A DNA stretch of 64,000 nt, from NCBI GenBank assembly GCA_037013495.1, contig CM072803.1, forward strand, positions 16,637,501-16,701,500. Reading direction: 5' to 3'. Position 1 is the first letter of the stretch, and the number at the start of each line of letters is the position of its first letter. The notes below the pieces were generated by a model. The model saw only the letters and a program-made list of their open reading frames with translations. It was not told where the DNA came from and searched no databases. Shown one piece after another: positions 47,961 to 59,119 of this stretch. The position numbers and the translations under genes are program-made. The DNA comes from Hippophae tibetana (lineage: Eukaryota; Streptophyta; Magnoliopsida; Rosales; Elaeagnaceae).

Positions 47961-49458
47961 GACTTCATACAGGTTTGGATGGAAGGAAGTCAAGGAACCT
48001 CCACCTGTAAATCCTGATAGACCAGTTCTTGCTGTGGCCCCCCTGAATAGCGTGCCATACATTGGACCTCAAATGCCATCTAGCAATAATGATCATCGGC
48101 TACCAATGGAAACTAAGTCATCAACCAAGGAAGCTGAGCCTGTTGAAAGAATTGGCCCAGCTATGATATTTCTGCCTTCTTCTACAACAAGGGAAGAATG
48201 GAATAATGTTATGGAAACCACCAAAGTTGGGGTTGCGCTTAGTGGAAGTGCTGCTATGGGAAAGATAGGACCGACAATAGGATTGGTAGACATCGGTGAA
48301 TCCGAGGATTCATACTTATTTCGTGTCTCCCTCCCAGGGGTATCAAGGGATGAAAGTAAGTTTGACCCATATTTTTATCATTCAGTTGATGAATTGTTTT
48401 ACTTGCCAATTATTTCACTATTGATTATAATGAAAAAATTTCTTGTTATCTTAATTATAACCTTCCATTTAGAATTTTTCTTAATGGTAGTATGATTGAA
48501 GTTTTTTTTTAATATTTATTATTATTATTCTGCCCACTTGCAAGCTTTAACCTTTTTGGTACTAAAGTGAAGAAGTGACCCGACATAATTTAACGCACAA
48601 GATTGTTTATTATATTCTTATTCTTTCTCATCAATTGGAATTTATTAGAGGTGTCAAATGAGTTGTTTATCTCACGAGTTTAAATGAGCTATTCATTTAA
48701 CTCATGAGCTTTTAAATGAGTAGCTGACTAGTTCATTTGACAATTATTTAATTGAACATAATTTTTTGATTGAACATTTTTTTAGTTGCACGAGGGAAGT
48801 GTACCTACTATGATGAAGGAAAAAAATAATTATTAATTTTAATATACATAAAATTAGAAATTATAAGAAAACCATAATGATGATAATTTAGAAGTTAATA
48901 TTGTGGATTTACATTTGTAGCAGCAGTATTAATGGCTTCTCTGTAACTGATATCTGGAGTGAATGAATACTTTTATGTAATCAATTTTAATTATTTGTTT
49001 TTTTAATAATTAATGAAATATTTTAAAATAATTTAAATGAGTTTAATAAACAAAATATTTAAATGAAATACATGTCACATAAAAATGAGCTCAATGCAGC
49101 TCAATTTATTTAAAAATTAAATGACTTAAACTTAAGTGAGTTGAGCCAGCTCATTTGAAACTTCTAGAATTTACTATGATGTTGAATCTGAACGCCATTC
49201 ACATTTGTGAATGCAGAGGAATTTAGCTGTAACATTGATTCCGAAGGGAAAATAATAATAAATGGAGTTACTACTACTGGTGAGAAGATAGTGTGCAAGC
49301 ATTCCCAAATCTTTCACATGCAAACACGAAATTTATGCCCTCCAGGTCGCTTTTCCATCTCAATCCAGCTTCCTGGTCCAGTTGATCCCCAACAAATATC
49401 TGGTTCTTTTGGAATTGATGGGATTCTGGAAGGTACCGTGAAGAAAAAGGTATATTAG
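47961..49458 (+). pseudogene. 5'-truncated IDM2/IDM3-like copy
   Basis: Two exons are visible, 47961 (or 47973)-48355 and 49217-49458, joined in phase by a GT-AG intron of 861 bp. Exon A encodes FGWKEVKEPPPVNPDRPVL, RIGPAMIFLPSS, SGSAAMGKIGPTIGLVDIGE and LPGVSRDE. Exon B encodes [10 protein letters not shown] and [20 protein letters not shown], then a stop. It clearly resembles the last two domains of the minus-strand gene at 32.9-36.0 kb. The N-terminal half (IMGTYFGPD...) and any start codon are missing upstream, where only non-coding and copia-related sequence is found. It is therefore a partial duplicate, or a gene whose 5' exons were separated by insertions. The coding parts that remain are free of stops, and a splice acceptor precedes exon A. 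Confidence 0.7.
48646..49166. mobile_element. non-autonomous hAT-type element in the intron of the IDM-like copy
   Basis: The left end TAGAGGTGTCAAATGAGTTG and the inverted right end TAGAAGTTTCAAATGAGCTG agree at 17 of 20 positions. They are flanked by GAATTTAT (48638-48645) and GAATTTAC (49167-49174), an 8-bp target duplication with one difference. The interior (521 bp in all) is non-coding and rich in ATGAGCT-type subterminal motifs. The terminus is of the same kind as the element at 8488-8843. Confidence 0.8.
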
Positions 49459-50125
49459 TAGCAAGTTACTACTAGTCTGCAAATTTTCTCTTACTGCTTA
49501 GTCGGCAATCAGTGAAGAATGTGGAGTTCTTGGCACCAGTCTAGTGAAGACTCAACTGTGAAGCTGGTATTAATTGTAAATGCTCAGACATGTATGATTA
49601 ACTACAAAAGTTAGTTCAGCAATGAGGTTCTGATTTTAGTGCTCTCAGGGTCTCTACTTGTCACGCTAATTGTGAATTAGTTGGTAAGAGAATTGATTTA
49701 GTCTATTTTGATTCTGAAGAATGTACCCGAGTAAAAGCTGAACTTCAAAATTTTGATTAGCTCTGCAAAGCATAATTTTGTAATTGAAGAACAATATGAC
49801 TGTTGAATGTATGCTAAGATAAGAAAATTGAAAAGTTCCTATCTTCATTAACTAGTTGCCATTCGTGATGAATGTTGTTACTAGCTATGACTTGTCTAGA
49901 TAACTTCTAAAATAAGTGAAGAGTCTTATAGTTTTTGATTCGGGTTTGATGCCAAAACCAATGACTAGAACTTGGATTTGTTATATGCATATGAACACAA
50001 TGGAATTTTAAGTTTATCAGGTGCTTCCAAGTTGAGGTCTACAATGTGAATAGTGATTCTTGGAAATCTTCGATAGCATGTTGGAAATAGTCGAGAGCAT
50101 GTTTTCCGCCTAAATTGGTTAATGT
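49459..50125. other. 3' flank of the IDM-like copy, no gene seen
   Basis: The sequence holds no motif I recognise. Part is probably the 3' UTR of the ancestral gene. From about 50040 it may contain unrecognisable upstream parts of the F-box-type remnant. Confidence 0.5.
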
Positions 50126-50129
50126 GGAC

Positions 50130-50760
50130 ATTTGAGGACGTATCTTATCTTAATTATTGTCATCCATATGTGAATGTGATTTTCTTATGGATTGTGTCAA
50201 CAAATGAGCAAGTGTGGTTTGTTCTTTCATTTGATACTGTGAATGAGGTGTTCATAGCAATACCTTTGCCAAGAGGATGATATGGGCAGTTATTTTTGCC
50301 CTTAAATGAATCACTCGGTGTTATCACTTTTGAAGCACTTGGTGTTACCACCCAAGTTGTTGGACTTTTTGAGTCCTATTTTGAGATATGGTTATTGGGT
50401 GGATATAGGGCTAAGGAGTCATGGATTAAACTATATACTATCAATTTTGAATCAGTTGATTGGATTACGTGGCCATTGGAATTTGGGAAGAATATGAATG
50501 AGTTCTTTGTATCAGATTAAGATACAACAATTCTACCCAAGAAGGGAGCTAGTTAAGAGTACTGGAACTTTTGGGGTCCCAATGGGATAATTCCAAGTCT
50601 TTAATTATAACCGATTTAGTTTCAATTAAAGGGAATGAGAGTTACAGCTGCAATCAATGGAAGGATATGCTCGATTTTAACTGCATCTGTACAACCTATC
50701 ATGAGCTTTGCTTAATCACATTCCGGGATGAGATTAGAATTATGAATTTTTGAATAAATG
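50130..50760 (+). pseudogene. F-box-associated (FBA) domain remnant
   Basis: Plus-strand frames read VWFVLSFDTVNEVFIAIPLP (50210-50270), a stop or two, then LPLNESLGVITFEALGVTTQ and FEIWLLGGYRAKESWIKLYTI (to about 50450). This is the core of the plant F-box-associated domain: SFD--NEVF--IPLP, L-G-L, and E-W---YG-KESW-KL-TI. F-box proteins of this type are substrate adaptors of SCF ubiquitin ligases. No F-box or start is seen upstream and stops interrupt the frame, so this is a decayed fragment. Confidence 0.6.
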
Positions 50761-51670
50761 TCAAGTCATTAGCGAATGGCTGAAAATAATGGCATATTAC
50801 TTTGCCTAATCATATAATTGAACTGTTCGCAAACAAAAATTACATACCTATAAACATTTATGCGAGCATTGAAATTATTAGAACTAAAAGGAGAAAGACG
50901 AAGATCCATACTAACTTATTGGATATGTTATATGCATTATTTAGACATACATTAGGATGAAAAAATAATTATGAAAACACTTATCCACATTAGTACTAGC
51001 ATGAGTTAATTAGATCGTATCATTTAAATTAATATATGGATTAAAAAAATAAAAAATAATTACCATGATCTTAGTTTTTGCTTCGCTGACAAAGACATAT
51101 ATGCTACAAGGTGTAAATGGATGGAACACCTTGTAATAATTTACTCACTTTGCATTACCAATAATACCCCATGAATACATCAAAATAATACATACTACCA
51201 CCAACAAAGCACCGATTAAAAGCAAATTATCTAGTGAACTACTATATGAATTTCATTTGAGTTGTATTAAATAAAAATAATAATTCTCCAGCTAGCCAAC
51301 CTTATATTTTATTTTTATTTATTTTTCCTTGTACGAGGAAAGTTAACAAAACGACTTAAAGCGCTAAAAACAAAGTAATGCAACGACATATATTTATCTG
51401 TCGTTGTAAGCCACGATAACTCTTCAATAATCGACTGCTGCCGACTCTTCTGGAATAAATTAACGAGAGCCTTACCGTAGAGAGGTGCCAGCCTGCCAGG
51501 ACGAGGGAGAACAACCTCCTCAGTCCAACGTAGCGGTGTGTTGTGTTTTGTAGTTTCTTAGGTAAAGTTAGTTATGAAGGATCAGCATTAACATATATTT
51601 CGTGTGGTTATTTTGACCATCTGAAACTTTGTGGTTCTTTCACCCGTTTAAAGAGAAATTGAAAAGCAAA

Positions 51671-54562
51671 ATGAAGCAGGACAAGGTGGCCCAAAACGAA
51701 ACGTGTCCTTCCGACCAATCGAATCCATGCCCAATCTGCCTCGGACCTATTCTTCAAGAATCCTACCTTGATGAATGCCTTCGTATGTTTCCCAATTGCC
51801 CATATGTTTCTTTAAAAAAAAAAATTCCTTAAAATCCGGACATGCCATGAAGTTTTTGTAAAGAAAGTTCTTGTTAAATGTTATCTTTAAGGGTGTAATT
51901 TGAAACTAGTGAACTCTAGAAGAAACTTGAGTGCTCTGTTGGTTTGTTTGTTTGTTAGATGCATTTTTTGAAGTAGTTTCTGTATGCAGGATGGTAGCAA
52001 ACTCGTAAGCTTGACTTGTTCAGTTATGTTCGGAGAATGGGAGTAATGTGTTGTAACTTGTCAGATGTATTTTTTGAGAGTGGGAGTAGTGTGTAGTAAA
52101 ACGAAAACCAAAGGCTTTACACTCTTCAAATAGTAGGATCAAATAATTATAACCAAGTGGTAGCTAATTGTTGAGGATACTAAGATAGCAAGCAGAGTTC
52201 TGCAGAAACTCTATTTTGCCACTGCCACCCAAAATAGTTATCTATCTGTTATAGGCATATTATCTGTGGTAGATCCATTTTCAGGGTGAATTTGCCCATT
52301 TTTGAATGACGCTGCTGCAAAGTTGATAGCAGGGTTAAATGTGTTATATATATTGCTAGATCTTTGAATTTTGTTGTTAGAAATTCGGTTTTATCAAATG
52401 GATTTTATAAGTTAATTTCCATGCAACTATTTTCATATTGCATATTATGTGTTTATCGGTAGTGAAGAAACTGCATTAGAACCTTTGATTGTCTCTATAG
52501 TCATAGGACCCCCATTCTTTTCTTGCAGATAAATTCTGTTACAATTGTATCATACATTGGATCAAAGTGGTCGGTAGCAAGCAGTTTCGCAAACTTTCTT
52601 CTGTAAAGTGTCCTCTGTGCAAGGTTGAGTTTCTCTATACTGTTTTTCTTGTATTGTTTTCTGCATATAAAAACATGAACATATTGATATGAATAATAAA
52701 TATCTACATTACATGTTTTTGTGGGGTTGAAGGTGTGCATGTATATGTATTTACTATTTTGATATTATAAAACTATTACTCTTAATTTTTGCGGGGTTGA
52801 AGGTGTGCATGTATATGTATTTACTATTTTGATATTATAAAACTATTACTCTTAATTTTTGCCTTATGCAATCAAGGAAGTGATCTCTTTGGCTGTCTTC
52901 GACATCTGCGCTGAAAATTCCTTAAGCTATTGCCTTTCTCCGTTAAAATGTGTGCTTTTGTATGTGTTTTTGGCATGATTTGTGTACCATTCAAGAGTTT
53001 GATGATCTTGCAGATGGAGAACATTTCTGTAGTTTATGAATTTGATGGGAGTTCTTTTCAGCGATATTACATTAACCGGGAATTGGACAGCAGGTATCTT
53101 CTTCTTCCCCCCTTCTTCTTTTCCTAAGTTTTGTGTTGTTCTGTTGTATGTTTGTTTAATTCACATGGTAGTTGCTATCTGCAGCTTTAGCTTATCAAAA
53201 GCACACAAGTACAGATTACAGTGTTATTATACTGAACCAGGTTTTGCACTTGTCATCTTTATAATGCTTGACCATTGTTATTTTTGTATACTGTTTCTGC
53301 TTAACTTTCTGTTCTATTAGTTTTCTTAAGTGACATATTCGACGTGGCATGGTACTGGAAATTGCAAAAGTATCGGCATCCAAATTTGTGGCTCGAAAAT
53401 TGGCTGAAAAGGGAGATACAATCTCTGTTGCAGGTATTCATGTCTAATCATGTTTTGGTCCCATGATTGCATTTTCTTCTTCTATGACTGTTTAACTATG
53501 CTGTATTCATAGAAATTTTTGGAAGGTTTCATGAGTTATTGAGCTGCCTACAATCAATCTTAGTATTGATCCGGTCGTATAGAATTGAGGACTCCTTTAT
53601 GTTAGAAGTTTTTGGTCACTAATACAATATCAGAGTATCAGAGTTGGATGTTATGTGTTCAAACCTAATAACTCTAATTGTTGAATTTAAAGCGTTGGGT
53701 CTACATGGTACATATACATCTACTTATAACACTTTATAAAGATTATAATTTAAACCATCATTTTGTTGTATTGCAAATGAATTGTTTTGTTGGAATTATA
53801 TCTGGGAGTCTTTATGACTGAATAACCCATCTCTGTTTAATTGTTGTAGGAAGATGATGTTGACATAATTGTGCATCATATACTTGGCATAATCAATACC
53901 TGCCTAAGGAGGTAATATTAATTGCTTTTTGCATTTTTACTTTTTGTAGAACTAGTAATAAACATAGTTTATTAAAATTTTAAAAATAATTTAGTCCTAA
54001 ATTTTATTCGAATTAAAACAATTGTATTGTTATTATTATTGTCTTGAAAAATTGAACATATATTTACTCTCATATTTTAAATAGCATCATAAGATAATTT
54101 TTAATATTTTAAATTCTAATAATTTATTAATTAATCGTTAAAAATAATGAGTCCAAATATTTATAAGGTATAATTTAGACTCTTATATATAATATAGATA
54201 TGAAGAAGACCTATTTGATATTTTCACTATGTTTTGATCTACACGATCTGTTGTATTTCTCTAGGAATGGCCAACAATCTAGAACCAAAGCACCTGAAGC
54301 AAAAGAAGAAGAGTTCAAGTCATTGGTATATGATGCAGCAAAGCCTTTTCTAGCAGCAAGGACTGATCGATTTGTAAATGAGGTGGAACTCTTTCTTGCT
54401 TCAAGCTTAAACGTTGAAGCTTATGATGCTGTTTACAAGCAGAGATTAGGATGGAGTGCACCTAGGATAACCAGTGAGACTGAAGGCTTTGAAGGAGAAC
54501 CTAGTCAACCTGTAAGACCATACTTGTATATATTTGATGAGGACTCCGATGAAACTGATTGA
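51671..54562 (+). CDS. RING-finger E3 ubiquitin ligase, Topors-like, 271 aa
   Basis: Seven exons with GT-AG borders join into one frame: 51671-51782, 52529-52623, 53014-53093, 53185-53240, 53321-53433, 53850-53911 and 54265-54562. ATG 51671 gives MKQDKVAQNE. The RING is C3HC4: Cys20, Cys23, Cys36, His38, Cys41, Cys44, Cys65, Cys68 (CPICLGP, LDECLHKFCYNC, VKCPLCK), split by intron 1 between Leu37 and His38. Later segments are VVYEFDGSSFQRYYINREL, AHKYRLQCYYTEP, FDVAWYWKLQKYRHPNLWL, ENWLKREIQSLLQ, and the Topors-type C-terminal helical region DRFVNEVELFLASSLN. It ends in an acidic tail, DEDSDETD. RING proteins bring ubiquitin-loaded E2 to a substrate; the substrate is unknown. Every junction keeps frame, so the gene appears functional. 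The family name is from memory of plant homologs. Confidence 0.88.
52723..52862. repeat. perfect 70-bp tandem duplication in intron 2 of the RING gene
   Basis: Copies 52723-52792 and 52793-52862 are identical, each starting GGGGTTGAAGGTGTGCATG and ending TAATTTTTGC. The absence of differences points to a very recent duplication (or an assembly artefact). Confidence 0.95.
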
Positions 54563-56240
54563 TTATTTCATCCACTTATTGTGAAAAACTAAAATTTGTT
54601 AACCATAATTTTTGATATAGTGATGTGATATTATGAATGGGTTTATCTACTGTATATCAAAGACCCTGAGGTTCCAAGTGAGACCTGTGTTCGGGTTTGT
54701 GCTGAATATTGTCGAAACATGTATATTTTTAGATTGAGTTGGGTTAAATTTTTCAAATTAAATGCTATTACAAAGCTTAGTCCTAAAATACTCGCGTTGG
54801 TTTGGGGTGATATTTTTGAAATTTGAATTGATTCAAGTGAATTTCTGAGTTTAAATGATGCAATAAGTTATAAAATAATAACAAATTTTTAAATGTACAT
54901 ATATTTTATAAAATTTAAACGTAACATGCACATTGAGTCAGCTCATTGTATAGATATTTGGCCATAAATCCGACTTAAATTATTCATTTAAGGCCAAACT
55001 CGATTTATTCGGGTTTGATTGAGCTTCTAGCCACGTCCAATCATTTTGGGTCTCTGAACTTTGATAGGGTCTAGTTAAATTTACATGCTTACTAGTGCGA
55101 GATTGTGAGTGTAATTTGTGCGTATTTAGCATATATATATTTTTGATAAATTTGCATGAGATGACCCCTTTTAAGTGATGCTTTCATTTATGACCCTTAA
55201 TACTTTGTTGAATATGTGTTCCTGTTTTCATGGAGAGTGGATAATTAGGGGCAGTTTTTCCCACACATTTCTCGATTCAATAGGACTATTATTATTGTTG
55301 TTGTGGTTGATGTTATTGTTCTTTCTTGTTCATCTTCTTCTTGTTCATCTTCTTCTTGTTGTATTTGTTGTTATTATTGTTATTGGTATTGTTGTCTTGT
55401 TGGTGTTATTGTTATTTATTGTTGTTGTTATTATTATTATTATTATAATATAATAATTAAATAGTTAAGTAAAATTAAGTTGATAATATTAAAATAATAT
55501 AAAAAGGTAAAATTCAAAATCTTACTTTCTTTTGAATTGGTCATTCCTTGCTTTATTTTCTTTCTAAATGAACATTCATTTATTTTATCTATTTAATTAA
55601 TAATATTTAGTTGTACTTAATTATATTTTTATTGTTTTAATAACTTTGTTTTGTTCTGTGTGTGATCGATACCTCAATCTACATTACGATAAGTGATAAT
55701 ACATTTTAAGTGCATTCAAAATTTGAACCCTAATCAGGAAGCATTATAACATAAGTTATGTTTTAATTCTACATGAAAAATGGTAACTTTTTTATTATTA
55801 TCTTTTCTTTATTTTGTAAGAATTATTTAAAAAAAAAAAAATTGGTTGTCACTTCTTCTTTTTTTGGTTTTTATATTTGGGTTTTATTTATTTATTTTAT
55901 AAAGTTATCAACTATATCACTTTTCTAACTTTTTTTATTCATTAGTGTGAATTTAAAAAAAAACAAAAACAAAAACAATAACAATTGTGTGATTGCATGA
56001 AACAATAAGATCTAAGAAAATTCGATCCAAGATGTTAGTTTTTGAAAATCTTAGTATCATTGGTCTTTCTTGAAAATGTTGTTTTATTTAAGATGATGAT
56101 TTTTAAGAAAGTCTTGTCCCAACATTCTTTATTGGGAACACTCTATGAATACTAAATGTGTTGTTACATCATTATTATTGTTATTTTTTAAAAATGATTT
56201 TAGATGTATGAATTGGTAGTGAAACGAGCTTGGAAGACTT
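54563..56240. other. 3' flank of the RING gene, dispersed repeat and trinucleotide-rich stretch
   Basis: About 54690-55080 shares short stretches with 20817-21273 (ATGCAATAA-TTA-AAAATAAT), so it may be another member of that dispersed family. From 55285 to 55450 the sequence is a TTG/TTA/CTT-rich trinucleotide run with a 15-bp repeat (CTTGTTCATCTTCTT twice). Its ORF is a low-complexity artefact. The remainder to 56240 shows no gene. Confidence 0.5.
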
Positions 56241-56249
56241 ATTAGAAAG

Positions 56250-57719
56250 CTTTAATTTGAATTGTCATCAAGGTCCATTATAGATTTTTCTGATACACCT
56301 CATCCACTTGCAACCATGAATCTAATTGAAAACAACATTGCATGGTCCTTGAAGGATTACTTACATTTGACCTATACAACTACTCCTTTGTGTATCATGT
56401 TTCTAATTAATGTCTCACTACTTAAATTTGAACCCAGTATGATCCAACTTTTATAAAGAAATTTGAAGAAGTAGTAGCCATTTTTCATAACCAACCCAAC
56501 ATTGCAGACTTTGTTAACTTGAAGTTTTTTCCTTTTGCTCTAAAAGACAAAGTAAGGAGTTGGTTGTACTGATTGAGATCAAGATCTATTAGAACATGGA
56601 CATAAATTAGCAAAGTTTTTTTTAACAAATACTTCTCATACCATAAGACAAACACTTTGAAAAGATAGATCTTGACTTTTTCCTAAAATGATAGTGAAAC
56701 TTTGTATCAAGCATGGGAAAGGTTCAAAGAATTATTAAACATGCATCCAAACCATGAGTACGAGAATTGGCATCTTTTCAACTATTTCTATGGAATTACA
56801 TATAGAAAGCATCAATTTATTAAGATGATGTGTAATGATGGATTTCTCTACAAGGAACCCAACGAAGCTATTAGGTACTTGAATGAGCTTGTTGAGAAAG
56901 CTCACACCAGGGCTGGACCTAGTGCTAATAATAGCACAAGTCAATCAAAACCCATTGAAATCTACCATATGCAGAAGGAAGACAACCTCAAAGCCCAGTT
57001 AGAAACTTGACTAGAGAAATAAAGGTAATGAAGAACAAAGATAGTAACGCCACTCATATAGTTGCCAGGTTGGAATCACAAAGTTTTGTTTGGGAATGAG
57101 TGGATCACTTTTCACAAGATTTCCCTACCCATGGGAAGATGCGATGGGTGTATGATGAACATTGCAATGCCATGGAAATGTTCCAAAAGACATATTCACC
57201 ATATTCTAATATATATAATCTTGACTAGCGAGCTTTGCATAAATTTGAAGCTATTCTTGCATAAGTGGTGGAAGATCAAAAAGAAATGAAAATTCAAATT
57301 ACAAAGTCGAGTAGTGATCTTTCTATACAAGAGCGAGGGATGTTTGCATCTCAGCGTCAATCCAATACAAGTGGGCAGTACATAGCGCAAACCTCTACTC
57401 CTGATCAACAAAATCTTAAAGAGGTTAATACTATCACTACTCAAAGTGGAAAAACTGTTGAAGAACCAAGTCTACCGAGTTCTTCAAACCACAAAAGTAC
57501 TAAGCTCATCTCAAGTAACTATAAAGATGCCCATCTAGTAGAGCTTAAGAAGAAATATCTCATTCAGGTGCCTTTACCTCAAGTTCTAAAAATAGAAAAA
57601 ATATATCGGAAAACCATGATAAGATCCTTGAACACCTTAAACAAGTCAAAGTTAACCTGTCTTTGTTAATGTTATCAAGCAGTACTAGCATATGCTAAGG
57701 TGATCAAAAATCTATGCAC
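56250..57719 (+). mobile_element. Athila-type Ty3/gypsy gag remnant
   Basis: Broken plus-strand frames give the Athila gag in order: FPFALKDKVRSWLY (about 56530-56570), then ETLYQAWERFKELLNMHPNH (56697-56756), HQFIKMMCNDGFLYKEPNEA (about 56810-56870), NTITTQSGKTVEEPS (57427-57471) and HLKQVKVNLSLL (about 57630-57670). The last motif normally leads to YAKFLKELCT; here a YAKVIKNLCT-like sequence ends near 57720, where foreign repeat begins. Stops occur between the blocks. No 5' LTR was found upstream. Confidence 0.8.
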
Positions 57720-59110
57720 TGTTAAATAATGATAAGTTTTCCTTAAGGTCGTTTTCTAAAAGAATTGATAGGTTGTTTTAAAAACTTAAATTATTCTATA
57801 AATTAGTTCAAATAAGCAATCCTAAACATTCTTATAATGATAGGTTGAGAGAAAGACTATAAATTCTAAATTAATTTAATAACTAAAATAAAGAAAGAAA
57901 ATTAAATTATAGCTTAATAAAAGTGATAAATGAATATACAAAATTAGTTTGATATCCATTCATACCAAGAACAAATTAAATGGTTCTCATAAAAAGTTAA
58001 AATTATTAATTTTTTTTAAACAAGTGAATCTCTTGTGATCATGATGAACCTCCACAATTCTAAACCATTTAATTTAACACAAATCAATTAATTAAATTAA
58101 ACTCTTATTCATAAATGCACAACCAATCATAGATGATGTATTTAATGCTTAATTCTAAATTATTATTTTTAATTATAAATCAAGATTTGATCCATCATTA
58201 ATTTAAAATTTAAAATATGAAAAACATGAACAAAAAATTAGTCAACTTTTATTTAATTAAATCATAATATTGTTATTCCATTCATTTGAAGCAAGATTAA
58301 AATCTCATGTATAAAAGTTAGCATATCATAATTAAATTAGCCAAAATTAATTTAATGACAATATACATATTCAAATTATAGAGAGAAAAAAAGATTTAAC
58401 AATAAAAATACTCCTTCTGGATCTATAATTCCAAATTTTTGAATTAGTTGATCATATTCTTCAAATCCTTGAAAATACTTCACAATTGGGAGCTTTTCTC
58501 TCTATTTTTTGTATTATAGATAATGGATTATGACTATGGGTAACTGGTAGCTGATAAGGCTGGATATTTTTTAAGAGGGGTTTATAGTGTGTTTATAAGT
58601 TACTTTTAGGATAAAACACATTTCGTACATGAATTAGGGATTTTGGGTTTTTTTTACACTTGGGTCACGACATCTTTTAATTTGTGCCATGGCACGCACT
58701 AAAAATTGAATCCCTAGTTGTAACCCGAGATGCTTGGTCCTTGGCATGTAATTTGTTGGGTCATGGCACGCGTTGAATTCCAACAAACACACAAATAGAT
58801 TTGAGAGCACCTTATCGCGGCATGGATTTTGTTGAGCCACGACGCATATAGAATTTCTAGAATCACCTGTTGGAACCCAAGAGCACCTCGCCATAATGCA
58901 CACATATTTTTTGGTTTTTGATATTTTAGTTCATTCTAATTTGTGTGAGTTGCCATTAATCGCCCATTTTTTACTAATTTTTGCTCGTGTTTGTCCAAGC
59001 TTCTTCTAAAAGTGCATTAACCTACAAAAAATGAAAATACCCTCCAAAACAAGATAATAATAACATGCAACATAAAAATAACACTTAAAAACATATCATA
59101 TTACAAGTCA
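57720..59110. repeat. interspersed repeat family, copy B, inserted in the gypsy element
   Basis: 57720-58560 aligns by eye with copy A at 46330-47380. Beyond it, to about 59110, the sequence is less AT-rich, with GCCATGGCACGC, CATGGCACGCG and CCACGACGC recurring at roughly 70-90 bp spacing (58686, 58764, 58835), then an A-rich tail. It separates the gag end from the pol of the same gypsy element, where the protease should be. Exact ends are uncertain. Confidence 0.55.
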
Positions 59111-59119
59111 AAATAATGT

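Noticed and set aside
51629..51670. Longer start for the RING protein
   Set aside because: The upstream frame opens at a TTG, not an ATG. The first ATG in frame is 51671.
55175..55453. 92-codon ORF rich in Leu, Val and Ile
   Set aside because: It is a translation of TTG/TTA/CTT trinucleotide repeats. The membrane-protein look is an artefact of low complexity.
58634..58905. Minus-strand ORFs of 89 and 63 codons
   Set aside because: They lie in the GC-richer section of interspersed repeat copy B with recurring CATGGCACGC motifs. Apparent coding comes from the repeats.
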